Source: Fimbriimonadaceae bacterium
GTDB lineage: Bacteria; Armatimonadota; Fimbriimonadia; Fimbriimonadales; Fimbriimonadaceae
Assembly (NCBI GenBank): GCA_019694835.1
Contig: JAIBBE010000176.1
Coordinates: forward strand, 1 to 7,082
DNA length: 7,082 nt
Direction of reading: 5' to 3'
Part shown: positions 1 to 5,584 of the stretch, in pieces
Layout: each line of letters opens with the position of its first letter
Numbering within the stretch: position 1 is the stretch's first letter
Made by a program: the position numbers and the translations under genes
The notes under the pieces: generated by a model
Database searches by the model: none
Seen by the model: only the letters and a program-made list of their open reading frames with translations
Told to the model about the DNA's origin: nothing

Positions 1-53
1 GCACTCCGGCTGGCACACCGTCAATACTCAGCTAGCCGCGCTAACAAGATTCC

Positions 54-78
54 TGTCACATTCGCCATCGGTGTGACA
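54..78. promoter_or_regulatory. Dyad TGTCACA-N11-TGTGACA, possible operator
   Basis: TGTCACA at 54-60 and TGTGACA at 72-78 are perfect 7-bp inverted arms around an 11-base spacer. The arms could be bound by a dimeric regulator or form a small hairpin in RNA. The half-site order is opposite to the CRP consensus TGTGA-N6-TCACA, so I do not call it a CRP site. No promoter could be assigned next to it. Confidence 0.3.
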
Positions 79-132
79 CGAAATCTGGAATTACGACAAC
101 GAATCGTGGAACCTACACCGCCGTCCTGTAGG

Positions 133-229
133 TTCTCAATTTCCGCTGCACCTATCGCGCTCTTCATCAGGCTTTTTGCCGCGATTCTCGCGACTCTGCA
201 CTCGCAAATTTCTCGCTAGAGACTGCACT
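133..229. repeat. Three degenerate direct repeats TTCTC-N-CTGCAC
   Basis: Three copies run in the same direction. TTCTC-N8-CTGCAC lies at 133-151, TTCTCGC-N4-CTGCACT at 185-202, and TTCTCGC-N6-CTGCACT at 210-229. The last two share both 7-base blocks exactly and differ in the linker. Start-to-start spacing is 52 and 25 bases. The arrangement could be a regulator-binding array, iteron-like sites, or chance similarity in a C/T-rich stretch. Confidence 0.3.
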
Positions 230-239
230 TCCTAACCAC

Positions 240-255
240 GTCCGTTCCGCCGGAC
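240..255 (-). terminator. Weak hairpin downstream of the 237-residue gene
   Basis: GTCCG (240-244) and CGGAC (251-255) form a perfect 5-bp stem with a 6-base loop, about 60 bases after the stop of the leftward gene. No T-run follows on the minus strand. It is at best a tail-less actinobacterial terminator and may be chance. Confidence 0.15.
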
Positions 256-317
256 CACATATCTGGCTTAGCCAACCACTCCCGCTTTCGGTCTGTCGTA
301 TGACGGCCGGTACGTAC

Positions 318-1031
318 TCACTCGGTGGGTGTTTTGCCGCCTGGGCCAATGCTCGCGGACTTCAAACGAGCCTTGGCGTAGCCCAATGCCTGCCGCGACT
401 CGGGGTTGAGCAACCCGTTGCGGTGCCGAAAGCCGATATGGAAATCGTCTGGCGTAATCAGTCCCAGCGGCCAGTAGTCCAGGCCCAGGTACTCGGGACG
501 ATGATCTGCCCATCCACCGACAAAAATATTCTTGCCGGGATGTTCGAACTGTAGCCGCGAGATTTCACCAGGCAACCCAACATGATTGGTGTACCCGTCA
601 GGCTCATGGACAACAGCGAAACGGTGCTTACCGTCCACCCGCGCCGGCGCCCATAAACCAAAGCGGTCAAACTTCGATCCGAGCGCGAAGTCGCGGTAGT
701 AGCGATTCAGATCGTTCTGCTCCACCGGTGGCGGAATATCGTCCTTCCTGGCCGACGGATGGTTGCGGATAGCGTCGGCGATGGCCCCGACTTGTGGGTA
801 GGCAACCAGCAGCGGCTCCCAGTCATCGAAGTGGTGCGACCGGGCGCAGTAGAACGCCCAGGCCCTTAGCAAGTCCACGCCGGCCCATTCCGGTACCCGG
901 CGGTTGCGTTCCCATTCCTGCATGACTGGCGCAAGGCAGGCTTCAATGCGGTCCGGTATGGTGGCGAATCGCTCGTAAGCCTTGTATGTGAGCGCCCAGT
1001 CGATGAGTTGTTGTTGATAATCGCCGGTCAT
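318..1031 (-). CDS. Unrecognised 237-residue protein
   Basis: I do not recognise this family, and no function is assigned. The protein is soluble-looking, with no signal peptide or membrane span. Residues 1-95 read as mostly helical, with many aromatics (W12, Y16, Y19, W40, W49, W58, F60, Y61) and an Arg-rich patch around 41-45. A charged, proline-containing linker near 94-105 leads to a second part (about 108-210). That part is rich in Tyr, Trp, His and Gly, as in FVGGW (170-174) and DYWPLG (185-190), and could be a beta-rich fold. The ATG at 1031 is supported by GAAGGGG at 1039-1045, seven bases upstream on the minus strand. A 9-codon leader ORF ends five bases before this ATG. The IF-2N/zinc gene lies upstream on the same strand, 173 bp away, so the two may or may not be co-transcribed. 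That gap holds the leader and no other gene I can support. Confidence 0.8.
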   Translation of the reverse strand: MTGDYQQQLIDWALTYKAYERFATIPDRIEACLAPVMQEWERNRRVPEWAGVDLLRAWAFYCARSHHFDDWEPLLVAYPQVGAIADAIRNHPSARKDDIPPPVEQNDLNRYYRDFALGSKFDRFGLWAPARVDGKHRFAVVHEPDGYTNHVGLPGEISRLQFEHPGKNIFVGGWADHRPEYLGLDYWPLGLITPDDFHIGFRHRNGLLNPESRQALGYAKARLKSASIGPGGKTPTE

Positions 1032-1035
1032 CGCA

Positions 1036-1065
1036 TCACCCCTTCTTTGGTGCGGGTCGGTTCAT
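1036..1065 (-). CDS. Nine-codon leader ORF (MNRPAPKKG)
   Basis: On the minus strand, ATG at 1065 opens a frame reading MNRPAPKKG and stops at TGA 1038-1036. Its Shine-Dalgarno AGGAGGA (1072-1078) is near perfect, with a 6-base spacer, and is better than that of the gene it precedes. Its last codons (AAG GGG) form part of the GAAGGGG binding site of the 237-residue gene, whose ATG lies five bases after the stop. It is out of frame with that gene. This fits a translated upstream ORF that couples or controls downstream translation. The peptide has no run of one amino acid, so classic amino-acid attenuation is not indicated. It could also be a frameshifted relic of a longer N-terminus. Confidence 0.4.
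   Translation of the reverse strand: MNRPAPKKG
1039..1045 (-). promoter_or_regulatory. Ribosome binding site of the 237-residue gene
   Basis: GAAGGGG on the minus strand lies seven bases before ATG 1031 and fixes that start. It overlaps the last codons of the leader ORF, so ribosomes translating the leader would cover or expose it. Confidence 0.55.
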
Positions 1066-1071
1066 TCGAGT

Positions 1072-1078
1072 TCCTCCT
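1072..1078 (-). promoter_or_regulatory. Ribosome binding site of the leader ORF
   Basis: AGGAGGA on the minus strand lies six bases before ATG 1065-1063. It is one of the strongest Shine-Dalgarno sequences in the window, although the ORF it serves has only nine codons. Confidence 0.5.
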
Positions 1079-1204
1079 GCGGGCGGTGTGTTGGTCGCTT
1101 CGCCATTAACCGGAGGTTTCCCCGACGCAGCCGGTAGAGCACGGTTGTTCGGCTATCTGCTTCAGTGGTGTCTTAGGCAAGATGTTGCAACGCCGTGGTC
1201 GCCG

Positions 1205-2116
1205 CTAACGACGTCCGCCCTCGAAACTCCCTGCCACGCGGTAATCCATGGCATCAACACTTCTTTCCGGCAGTTGAAATCCTGAACCAGCGCATCGCAG
1301 TCCTCTGGCGTTCTGGTGTTGGACGAGAACGCGCTTCTTGTCGACCTCTATCCGCTTCAGACAGTTTGGGCACTTCCACGACTTCGGTCCAGTCTGCGGT
1401 GGTGGTGGCTTCTTAGACTGCGCTCCCCTGTTCGATGCGTTATTTGAGCGCGCCTGACTCCGGCATTCAGCACACAGCCCCCGCCCGACATCGAAGCCCT
1501 TCATCGACTTCCGCGACTTACAGCCCACGCAATATTGAGTGACCTGACCTGTATTGGCCCTCGTTCCTTTCGTCAGCGGTTTTTGGCTGTCCCGCTTTTC
1601 CGGTGTGTTCTTCTGCCCCCGTGCCGGATCACGACGGTTGCGAAGTTGTTCTTCGAGCTTCACGCACTTCTGCCGGAGCTGCTTAAGTTCCGAAGCTGTC
1701 TTTAGACATCGCGCACGCCACCAACTGGCTTCGTACTTGGGAAGCCGGTCCTGGCAGGCAGTGCAGACTTCGTAGGGTGATTCCTCGGCAGCAAGGGGCG
1801 CCACATCTTCAACGCCACACAGCGTCCGATCAAGCCGTCCGCTGAGGTAATCGCGATGATGCGCAGTTGCCTCGTCGGACCGACGAACGAAATGGTACGG
1901 AGGTTCTTCTGCACCTGGGCCCTGTGGACCACGTGCGAGGGGTCGATTGCCGGACTGGCGGGCATGGGCTTCACGCAGTCTTCGCGCCACAGGCGCAGGC
2001 AGAGTCGATGAAGCAGACCGCGCAAATTCTCCCTCCTCAGAAATCCAGAGCAAGAGCTGCTTCGCCGTGACGCCGAGTTCCTTCGCCAGTTCGTGGACCC
2101 GTACTTTTCCCGCCAT
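1205..2116 (-). CDS. IF-2 N-terminal-domain protein with Cys-rich zinc sites
   Basis: Residues 1-50 match the N-terminal helical domain of actinobacterial IF-2 ([11 protein letters not shown] at 6-16; [17 protein letters not shown] at 34-50). The rest of IF-2, including the GTPase, is absent, so this is not the initiation factor. After a Gly/Pro-rich linker, C100 with C118-x2-C121 forms a first putative metal site. Residues 135-160 look like a short coiled coil, followed by a basic linker. C196-x2-C199 with C215-x2-C218 is a four-Cys zinc finger. C249-x2-C252, H267 and C275 form a last finger ending in C-x-GSG, a pattern I associate with actinobacterial and phage proteins. Nucleic-acid or ribosome-associated binding is the reasonable inference; the substrate is unknown. 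The ATG at 2116 has AGGGGG (2124-2129) seven bases upstream. The divergent neighbour is also Cys-rich and shares a PY...VC motif with it. Confidence 0.85.
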   Translation of the reverse strand: MAGKVRVHELAKELGVTAKQLLLWISEEGEFARSASSTLPAPVARRLREAHARQSGNRPLARGPQGPGAEEPPYHFVRRSDEATAHHRDYLSGRLDRTLCGVEDVAPLAAEESPYEVCTACQDRLPKYEASWWRARCLKTASELKQLRQKCVKLEEQLRNRRDPARGQKNTPEKRDSQKPLTKGTRANTGQVTQYCVGCKSRKSMKGFDVGRGLCAECRSQARSNNASNRGAQSKKPPPPQTGPKSWKCPNCLKRIEVDKKRVLVQHQNARGLRCAGSGFQLPERSVDAMDYRVAGSFEGGRR

Positions 2117-2260
2117 CCGATTACCCCCTACCCGTCGATTCGCTCTCCGACATGCTTACCCGACAGGGGCGACACCCTGCGGAGGGATCCTGAAGACCGA
2201 TTCTTCATTCGGCCGCCGAAATTCGCCTCAACCGCGCGATTACCGGCTCAAAATGACGCA
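2117..2260. promoter_or_regulatory. Divergent intergenic region with a 16-bp dyad
   Basis: This 144-bp gap separates the starts of the leftward IF-2N gene and the rightward Cys-rich gene, so it must carry promoters for one or both. CAGGG (2164-2168) and CCCTG (2175-2179) are perfect inverted arms around GCGACA, a possible operator midway. For the rightward gene, CAAAAT at 2249-2254 resembles a -10 box and ends six bases before ATG 2261, the geometry of a leaderless mycobacterial transcript. No good -35 box is visible. For the leftward gene I can assign only the ribosome binding site TAGGGGG (2124-2130). Confidence 0.35.
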
Positions 2261-2635
2261 ATGGGCGCTCACGAGTATCGCGACGATGACGACGGCTACA
2301 GGGCTTGGCTCAAGACGCATCCGGGTGGCTACGTAATCAATATCCAGCGGAGCCACAGCCCGGTCGACTCGTTCCTGCATGACGCCAGCTGCAGCGCGCT
2401 CATCGCCCATCTTGACCGCGACGTGCAACTCACGGGCCCATACGTGAAAGTGTGTGAGGTGGCTTTGCCCGCACTGGAGAAGTGGGCGGCAGACAATGTG
2501 GGCGGGCCCGTCGAACCTTGCGGAATCTGCCGCGGCGGGATCGGCGAGCCGGGCATAGACCAGCGAATATGCCCCACATGTCGCCTATACGAGCTGTCCG
2601 TCAGCGGGAAGTGCCCCTCTTGCGACGACGACTAG
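2261..2635 (+). CDS. Small Cys-rich protein with zinc-ribbon-like tail
   Basis: This 124-residue protein begins with an acidic patch (D8-D11). A compact domain follows from GYRAWL (12-17) through GYVINIQRS (23-31) to KWAADNVGGP (74-83). I believe it recurs in actinobacterial hypothetical proteins, but I know no function for it. H40, C44, C65 and C87-x2-C90 could bind one metal. C104-x2-C107 with C118-x2-C121 makes a zinc-ribbon-like pair at the C-terminus. The frame stays open to a GTG at 2093, but that start would overlap the divergent gene and add a low-complexity Pro/Arg-rich leader, so I prefer ATG 2261. No Shine-Dalgarno precedes it; a -10-like CAAAAT six bases upstream suggests a leaderless mRNA. 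It ends 10 bases before the phosphatase gene, so the two are probably one operon. A nucleic-acid-binding or adaptor role is inference. Confidence 0.75.
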   Translation: MGAHEYRDDDDGYRAWLKTHPGGYVINIQRSHSPVDSFLHDASCSALIAHLDRDVQLTGPYVKVCEVALPALEKWAADNVGGPVEPCGICRGGIGEPGIDQRICPTCRLYELSVSGKCPSCDDD

Positions 2636-2645
2636 GGCACCAGCG

Positions 2646-3131
2646 TTGAGGCGCCCCGCGGTCCTCGTCGACATGGACGGAACGCTCTGCGACGTCAGCG
2701 CAGTGCTCCACCTCCAGGCAATGCCTGATGGATTCAGCGCCTTCCATGAAGCATGCGCCGACTGCCCGCCGCACCAGGCAGTGATCGAGTGGTGTCTCGA
2801 CCACCACCGGAGAGGCCACGCGATACTGATCGTCACCGGACGCGACGCTTGGGCGCGCGAGCTGACTGAGCAATGGCTCTTTGAACACCTCCCGGTGCCG
2901 TTCGACGGCCTGCACATGCGCCCCGACGGGGACTTCCGATCCAACACGCACGTCAAGCGGGAGATCCACAGCCAGTTGGCCATGGCATACGAAATCCGCG
3001 CAGCAATCGACGACGACTCGGAAATCGTGGAGCTGTGGCAGGAGCTCGGCATTCCCGTCGCGATGGTCCTTGAATGGGGCCAAGTGGTGGAGTCATCAAC
3101 CGAGGAACCGGGCCCTGACCGTCGCCAGTAA
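2646..3131 (+). CDS. HAD phosphatase, T4 polynucleotide-kinase 3'-phosphatase type
   Basis: Likely removes 3'-phosphates from nucleic-acid ends, or a related phosphate group. HAD motif I is VDMDGTL (8-14) with nucleophile D9 and acid/base D11. Motif II is VTGR (63-66). K104 in HVKREI is the motif III lysine. IDDD (121-124) supplies the metal-binding acidic residues. DCPPHQAVIEW (39-49) and HMRPDGDFR (90-98) match the phosphatase half of T4 Pnkp. There is no P-loop kinase half, so the 161 residues are a complete stand-alone phosphatase domain. The start is TTG at 2646, which places motif I at the usual distance from the N-terminus; the next ATG (2673) lies inside motif I. A weak AGGG at 2634-2637 precedes it. 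It is probably co-transcribed with the Cys-rich gene 10 bases upstream. The substrate is unproven: DNA ends, RNA ends and small molecules are all possible for HAD enzymes. Confidence 0.85.
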   Translation: MRRPAVLVDMDGTLCDVSAVLHLQAMPDGFSAFHEACADCPPHQAVIEWCLDHHRRGHAILIVTGRDAWARELTEQWLFEHLPVPFDGLHMRPDGDFRSNTHVKREIHSQLAMAYEIRAAIDDDSEIVELWQELGIPVAMVLEWGQVVESSTEEPGPDRRQ

Positions 3132-3207
3132 CTGGCGGAAATGGCTGAACGATGCGCCTCTTCACTCGCAAGCTCGGAACAAAGGTCTTTCTGTCAGGTT
3201 CAGCGGA

Positions 3208-3213
3208 TAAAGT
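3208..3213 (+). promoter_or_regulatory. Candidate -10 box for the 3244-6688 block
   Basis: TAAAGT fits the actinobacterial -10 pattern TANNNT and lies about 30 bases before GTG 3244, leaving room for a short leader with the ribosome binding site. No convincing -35 box is seen. The 112-bp gap after the phosphatase gene makes an independent promoter plausible. Confidence 0.25.
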
Positions 3214-3227
3214 TCAATCTACGAGTT

Positions 3228-3234
3228 AAGGGGG
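3228..3234 (+). promoter_or_regulatory. Ribosome binding site fixing the GTG start at 3244
   Basis: AAGGGGG lies nine bases before GTG 3244. It supports that start over the internal ATGs at residues 29 and 30. Confidence 0.5.
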
Positions 3235-3243
3235 CTAGCTTTC

Positions 3244-4356
3244 GTGGGCACAGAAGACAGTGGTGCAGCTGAGCAATTCAAACTCTCAACGCTTGAGTTG
3301 TTTGCACTTCAGGCGCTCCGCCGGCAGATGATGCGCACCGATCTGCGCAATGAGAAGAACGCCAAGGCCCGGGAGCGTAAGCGCGAGATTATTCGACGTC
3401 AGCACTCCGAGTTCCTCGCCGCGATGGAACCCGTGGGTGACGATTCTCTGATCGCCCAGGTGAATGCCGCCGACGCGGCTAAACGACTGGCTGGCCAAAT
3501 CGACAAGCGTTCGCGGGCAATGATCCTGCTCGTCGATCTTATGACGTTCACCCCGTGGCAGCCAGAGGACAAGTGGGTACCTGCCGCTCGAAAGGAGGCC
3601 CTGAAAACTGCCGCCGACGAATTGGCCGGACTCGGCACCGACGATTTGGCGGCAGCTTCCAAGGAGTTCGACGCACTGTTCAAGGAGTTGCGTCAGAAGT
3701 CAATCAAGTGGGGGCGGGTCGCGGCAATTGGTGTCGTTGGGGCCGCAGTCGGCGTCGCCACGGGCGGTCTGGCTGCCCCTTACATCGGCGGGATGATCGG
3801 CGCCTCGATGGGGCTATCAGGTGCGGCTGCCACGTCTGCTGGTTTAGCAGCACTCGGCGGCGGTTCACTCGCCGCTGGCGGATTCGGTATCTTCGGCGGG
3901 ACGATCCTTGTCGGGGGCGTCGGCGGAGTAGTTGCCGGTGGTGCTGCAGGAGCCGCCACACGCTACAGCCCCGCTGGCGCAGGGGAAGTCGTCCTCGATG
4001 CGATCAAGCTGGAGCTATTGGCCAAACTCGTTCTCAATGACTCGCCAGATCGTGACCAGAAGATCCGTCGAGTGGTCGAAGGGCTCAACTATCGCCTCAA
4101 CGAATTCTCCGAAAAGATCAATGTGCTCAGCGAGCAGATTGTGGAGAAGCGGGCCGAGATAAAGAAACTCAGAGATGAGAAGGCTCAGATCTCCGGCGAC
4201 AATGACGCACTCTCCGATGAGCTCCGCGGGTTGAAGCAGGAGAACAACGCGCTTCGTGAAGAGCTGAACAAGCTGAAGGAAGAACGCACGGCAGCTAAGG
4301 AAGCGGTGACCACCCTTGAGGTCATCCGTGACCGGATTGTTGAGCCTGTGTCGTGA
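3244..4356 (+). CDS. Glycine-zipper membrane protein with C-terminal coiled coil
   Basis: This 370-residue protein belongs to no family I can name. Residues 1-60 are helical and strongly basic (many Arg/Lys at 26-52). Residues 65-155 are helical and charged; around 90-150 they faintly recall a TerB-like fold, which is speculative. Residues 157-239 are a long Gly/Ala-rich hydrophobic stretch with three glycine zippers: G166-G170-G174, G182-G186-G190 and G224-G228-G232-G236. Such repeats pack transmembrane helices in channels and pore-formers; TMCO4/DUF726 proteins have a similar segment, but their hydrolase part is missing here. Residues 285-355 form a heptad-rich, highly charged coiled coil, suggesting oligomerisation or partner binding. 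There is no signal peptide. The GTG start follows AAGGGGG. The stop overlaps the next start (GTGA, 4353-4356), so the two products are translationally coupled and probably act together at the membrane. Confidence 0.85.
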   Translation: MGTEDSGAAEQFKLSTLELFALQALRRQMMRTDLRNEKNAKARERKREIIRRQHSEFLAAMEPVGDDSLIAQVNAADAAKRLAGQIDKRSRAMILLVDLMTFTPWQPEDKWVPAARKEALKTAADELAGLGTDDLAAASKEFDALFKELRQKSIKWGRVAAIGVVGAAVGVATGGLAAPYIGGMIGASMGLSGAAATSAGLAALGGGSLAAGGFGIFGGTILVGGVGGVVAGGAAGAATRYSPAGAGEVVLDAIKLELLAKLVLNDSPDRDQKIRRVVEGLNYRLNEFSEKINVLSEQIVEKRAEIKKLRDEKAQISGDNDALSDELRGLKQENNALREELNKLKEERTAAKEAVTTLEVIRDRIVEPVS

Positions 4357-5546
4357 ACGGCGACGAACTCGATCGAAACCTGGACACCATGCGTCGAAGA
4401 CTCGAGGCCATGGACGCAGCGGTGGCCGATGCGCTCTCAGAAGATTTGACACCTAGCGGATTGCCCGTCGCTTCACCCGGACAGACCTACGAGGAACTGA
4501 CTGAATTCAACGATCGTTTGCGCGACGAAAATCATTGGAAAGAAGTAGATCTCGATGCTGCGCTCACGCCCGAACTCGTAGCCAAGCTCGATGAGTGGCG
4601 CAGTCTTCAGCGCATTCCGTGGTCAACTGCTGACATCGCGGCGGTCGGCCTTGCAGGCATGGTTGGCGGAACGTGCATCTGGTTCGACACAGCGATTGAT
4701 CGGATGATCCGTCAATGGCTCAATCCGCTGAATCAGACGCGTCTCATTCAGGCTTTTGAGAAGGCAGGAAAGCAACTTCCAATCGACTACATGGGTCCCG
4801 GGTTCGGCGGCAGGGCTCATCGAGTCAAGTCAGCAGGCCACGACCTCGCACGGCCCTTTGCCGCGCTCCGACAGATCATGGATGGTCAATTCGAAGGAAT
4901 CCGTTGGTCATTCGGTGAGCGAATACCAGAGACAAAGGCCTTCCAACCCGTCCAATCCTTCGAAGAAGCTTTGCTGCGGTGGATCATGCACCTCAGTGCT
5001 GACGTTCTCACCCCGATGAGCCTTCCCATCCCCGGTTTCTCGTTGCTCTACGAAAGCAACAGCCAAACCATCAGCAAGTTCGCCCACCACGCTTATGCGG
5101 GAATTCGCCCCGGAGAGGGGCTGAACCTACGCTCCGCCCTTGTTGCCCCAGGGATGACGGCAATCGCCACGGAGACCGTCATACGCACCCACGTCCATCT
5201 CACCGCCCTGCGGGAGCGAGGATCGGCGGAGCTCACCGGCCAGGAGGCCCGCAAACGCAATGAGCTACGCCTAGCGGCCCATTCACTGGTGGGCGCCGCG
5301 TCCATCGGGAAGGCCGTCGCTCAAGGGATTGCCTTCGAATACGGCGTGCACCCCGCGCAGATCCGGCATGTGAACTTTCCGACTTTGATCATGGCAGGTA
5401 AGGCGGCACTACAAGTGGCGGCAGACTTCGCGGCCGAAGGCCGAGCTTCCGCGCCCAGCTGGGACGATCTCCTCCTCGACCTGGCGCAGCCATGGCAGCT
5501 TGATCTGGCATGCGCTGTGGAGGCGACTTGGTCAGCGCAGAGTTGA
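4353..5546 (+). CDS. Unrecognised 397-residue partner of the glycine-zipper protein
   Basis: The start GTG at 4353 overlaps the previous stop by four bases and has no Shine-Dalgarno of its own, as expected for coupled translation. The N-terminus (1-35) is a charged helix. IAAVGLAGMVGGTCIWF (95-111) is a possible membrane segment with a small-residue face. The most motif-like part is 145-164, which ends in H156-R-V-K-S-A-G-H163-D164; the two His and the Asp could be catalytic or metal-binding. PMSLPIPGFSLLY (221-233) and a hydrophobic helical region with HSLVGAASIGKAVAQG (310-325) and FPTLIMAGKAALQ (342-354) follow. These moderately hydrophobic helices suggest membrane association rather than a classic multi-span protein. 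I do not recognise the fold and assign no reaction. Its obligate-looking pairing with the upstream gene is the best clue to its role. Confidence 0.85.
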   Translation: MNGDELDRNLDTMRRRLEAMDAAVADALSEDLTPSGLPVASPGQTYEELTEFNDRLRDENHWKEVDLDAALTPELVAKLDEWRSLQRIPWSTADIAAVGLAGMVGGTCIWFDTAIDRMIRQWLNPLNQTRLIQAFEKAGKQLPIDYMGPGFGGRAHRVKSAGHDLARPFAALRQIMDGQFEGIRWSFGERIPETKAFQPVQSFEEALLRWIMHLSADVLTPMSLPIPGFSLLYESNSQTISKFAHHAYAGIRPGEGLNLRSALVAPGMTAIATETVIRTHVHLTALRERGSAELTGQEARKRNELRLAAHSLVGAASIGKAVAQGIAFEYGVHPAQIRHVNFPTLIMAGKAALQVAADFAAEGRASAPSWDDLLLDLAQPWQLDLACAVEATWSAQS

Positions 5547-5573
5547 CGGCCCACCGCACGGGGCACGAAACCT

Positions 5574-5579
5574 AAGGAG
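5574..5579 (+). promoter_or_regulatory. Ribosome binding site of the nuclease gene
   Basis: AAGGAG lies five bases before ATG 5585. It favours this ATG over the TTG directly before it at 5582, although the choice changes the product by only one residue. Confidence 0.6.
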
Positions 5580-5584
5580 ATTTG

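Larger units (their letters stand above)
1..317. other. Non-coding stretch with small repeats and dyads
   Basis: I find no convincing gene here. The open frames are short, lack a ribosome binding site and do not resemble any protein I know. The composition is more mixed than in the genes to the right, with several A/T-rich patches. The stretch holds a 7-bp dyad at 54-78, three degenerate direct repeats between 133 and 229, a 5-bp stem hairpin at 240-255, and an 11-bp palindrome TGGCTTAGCCA at 264-274. It follows the stop of the leftward 237-residue gene, so it is the 3' flank of that gene and possibly a control region for something beyond the left edge. Confidence 0.6.

Noticed and set aside
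19..24. TTGACG on the minus strand as a -35 box
   Set aside because: Any -10 box would lie outside the window, so it cannot be tested.
2..76. Short open frame entering from the left edge, ending HSPSV at TGA 74-76, with a GWHTVNTQ stretch
   Set aside because: It could be the tail of a gene beyond the window, since GWHTV-type wording occurs in phage proteins. But 24 codons with no recognisable domain are too few to call.
167..349. 60-residue minus-strand frame overlapping the end of the 237-residue gene
   Set aside because: No ribosome binding site, no recognisable motif, and it partly overlaps a better-supported gene.
2093..2260. N-terminal extension of the Cys-rich gene from GTG 2093
   Set aside because: It would overlap the divergent IF-2N gene, fill the whole promoter gap, and add a low-complexity segment. 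ATG 2261 gives a protein that begins just before the recognisable domain.
3555..4040. 161-residue Arg/Gly-rich plus-strand frame inside the glycine-zipper gene
   Set aside because: It is the out-of-frame reading of a Gly/Ala-rich coding stretch. Its extreme Arg, Cys and Gly content is typical of such artefacts.
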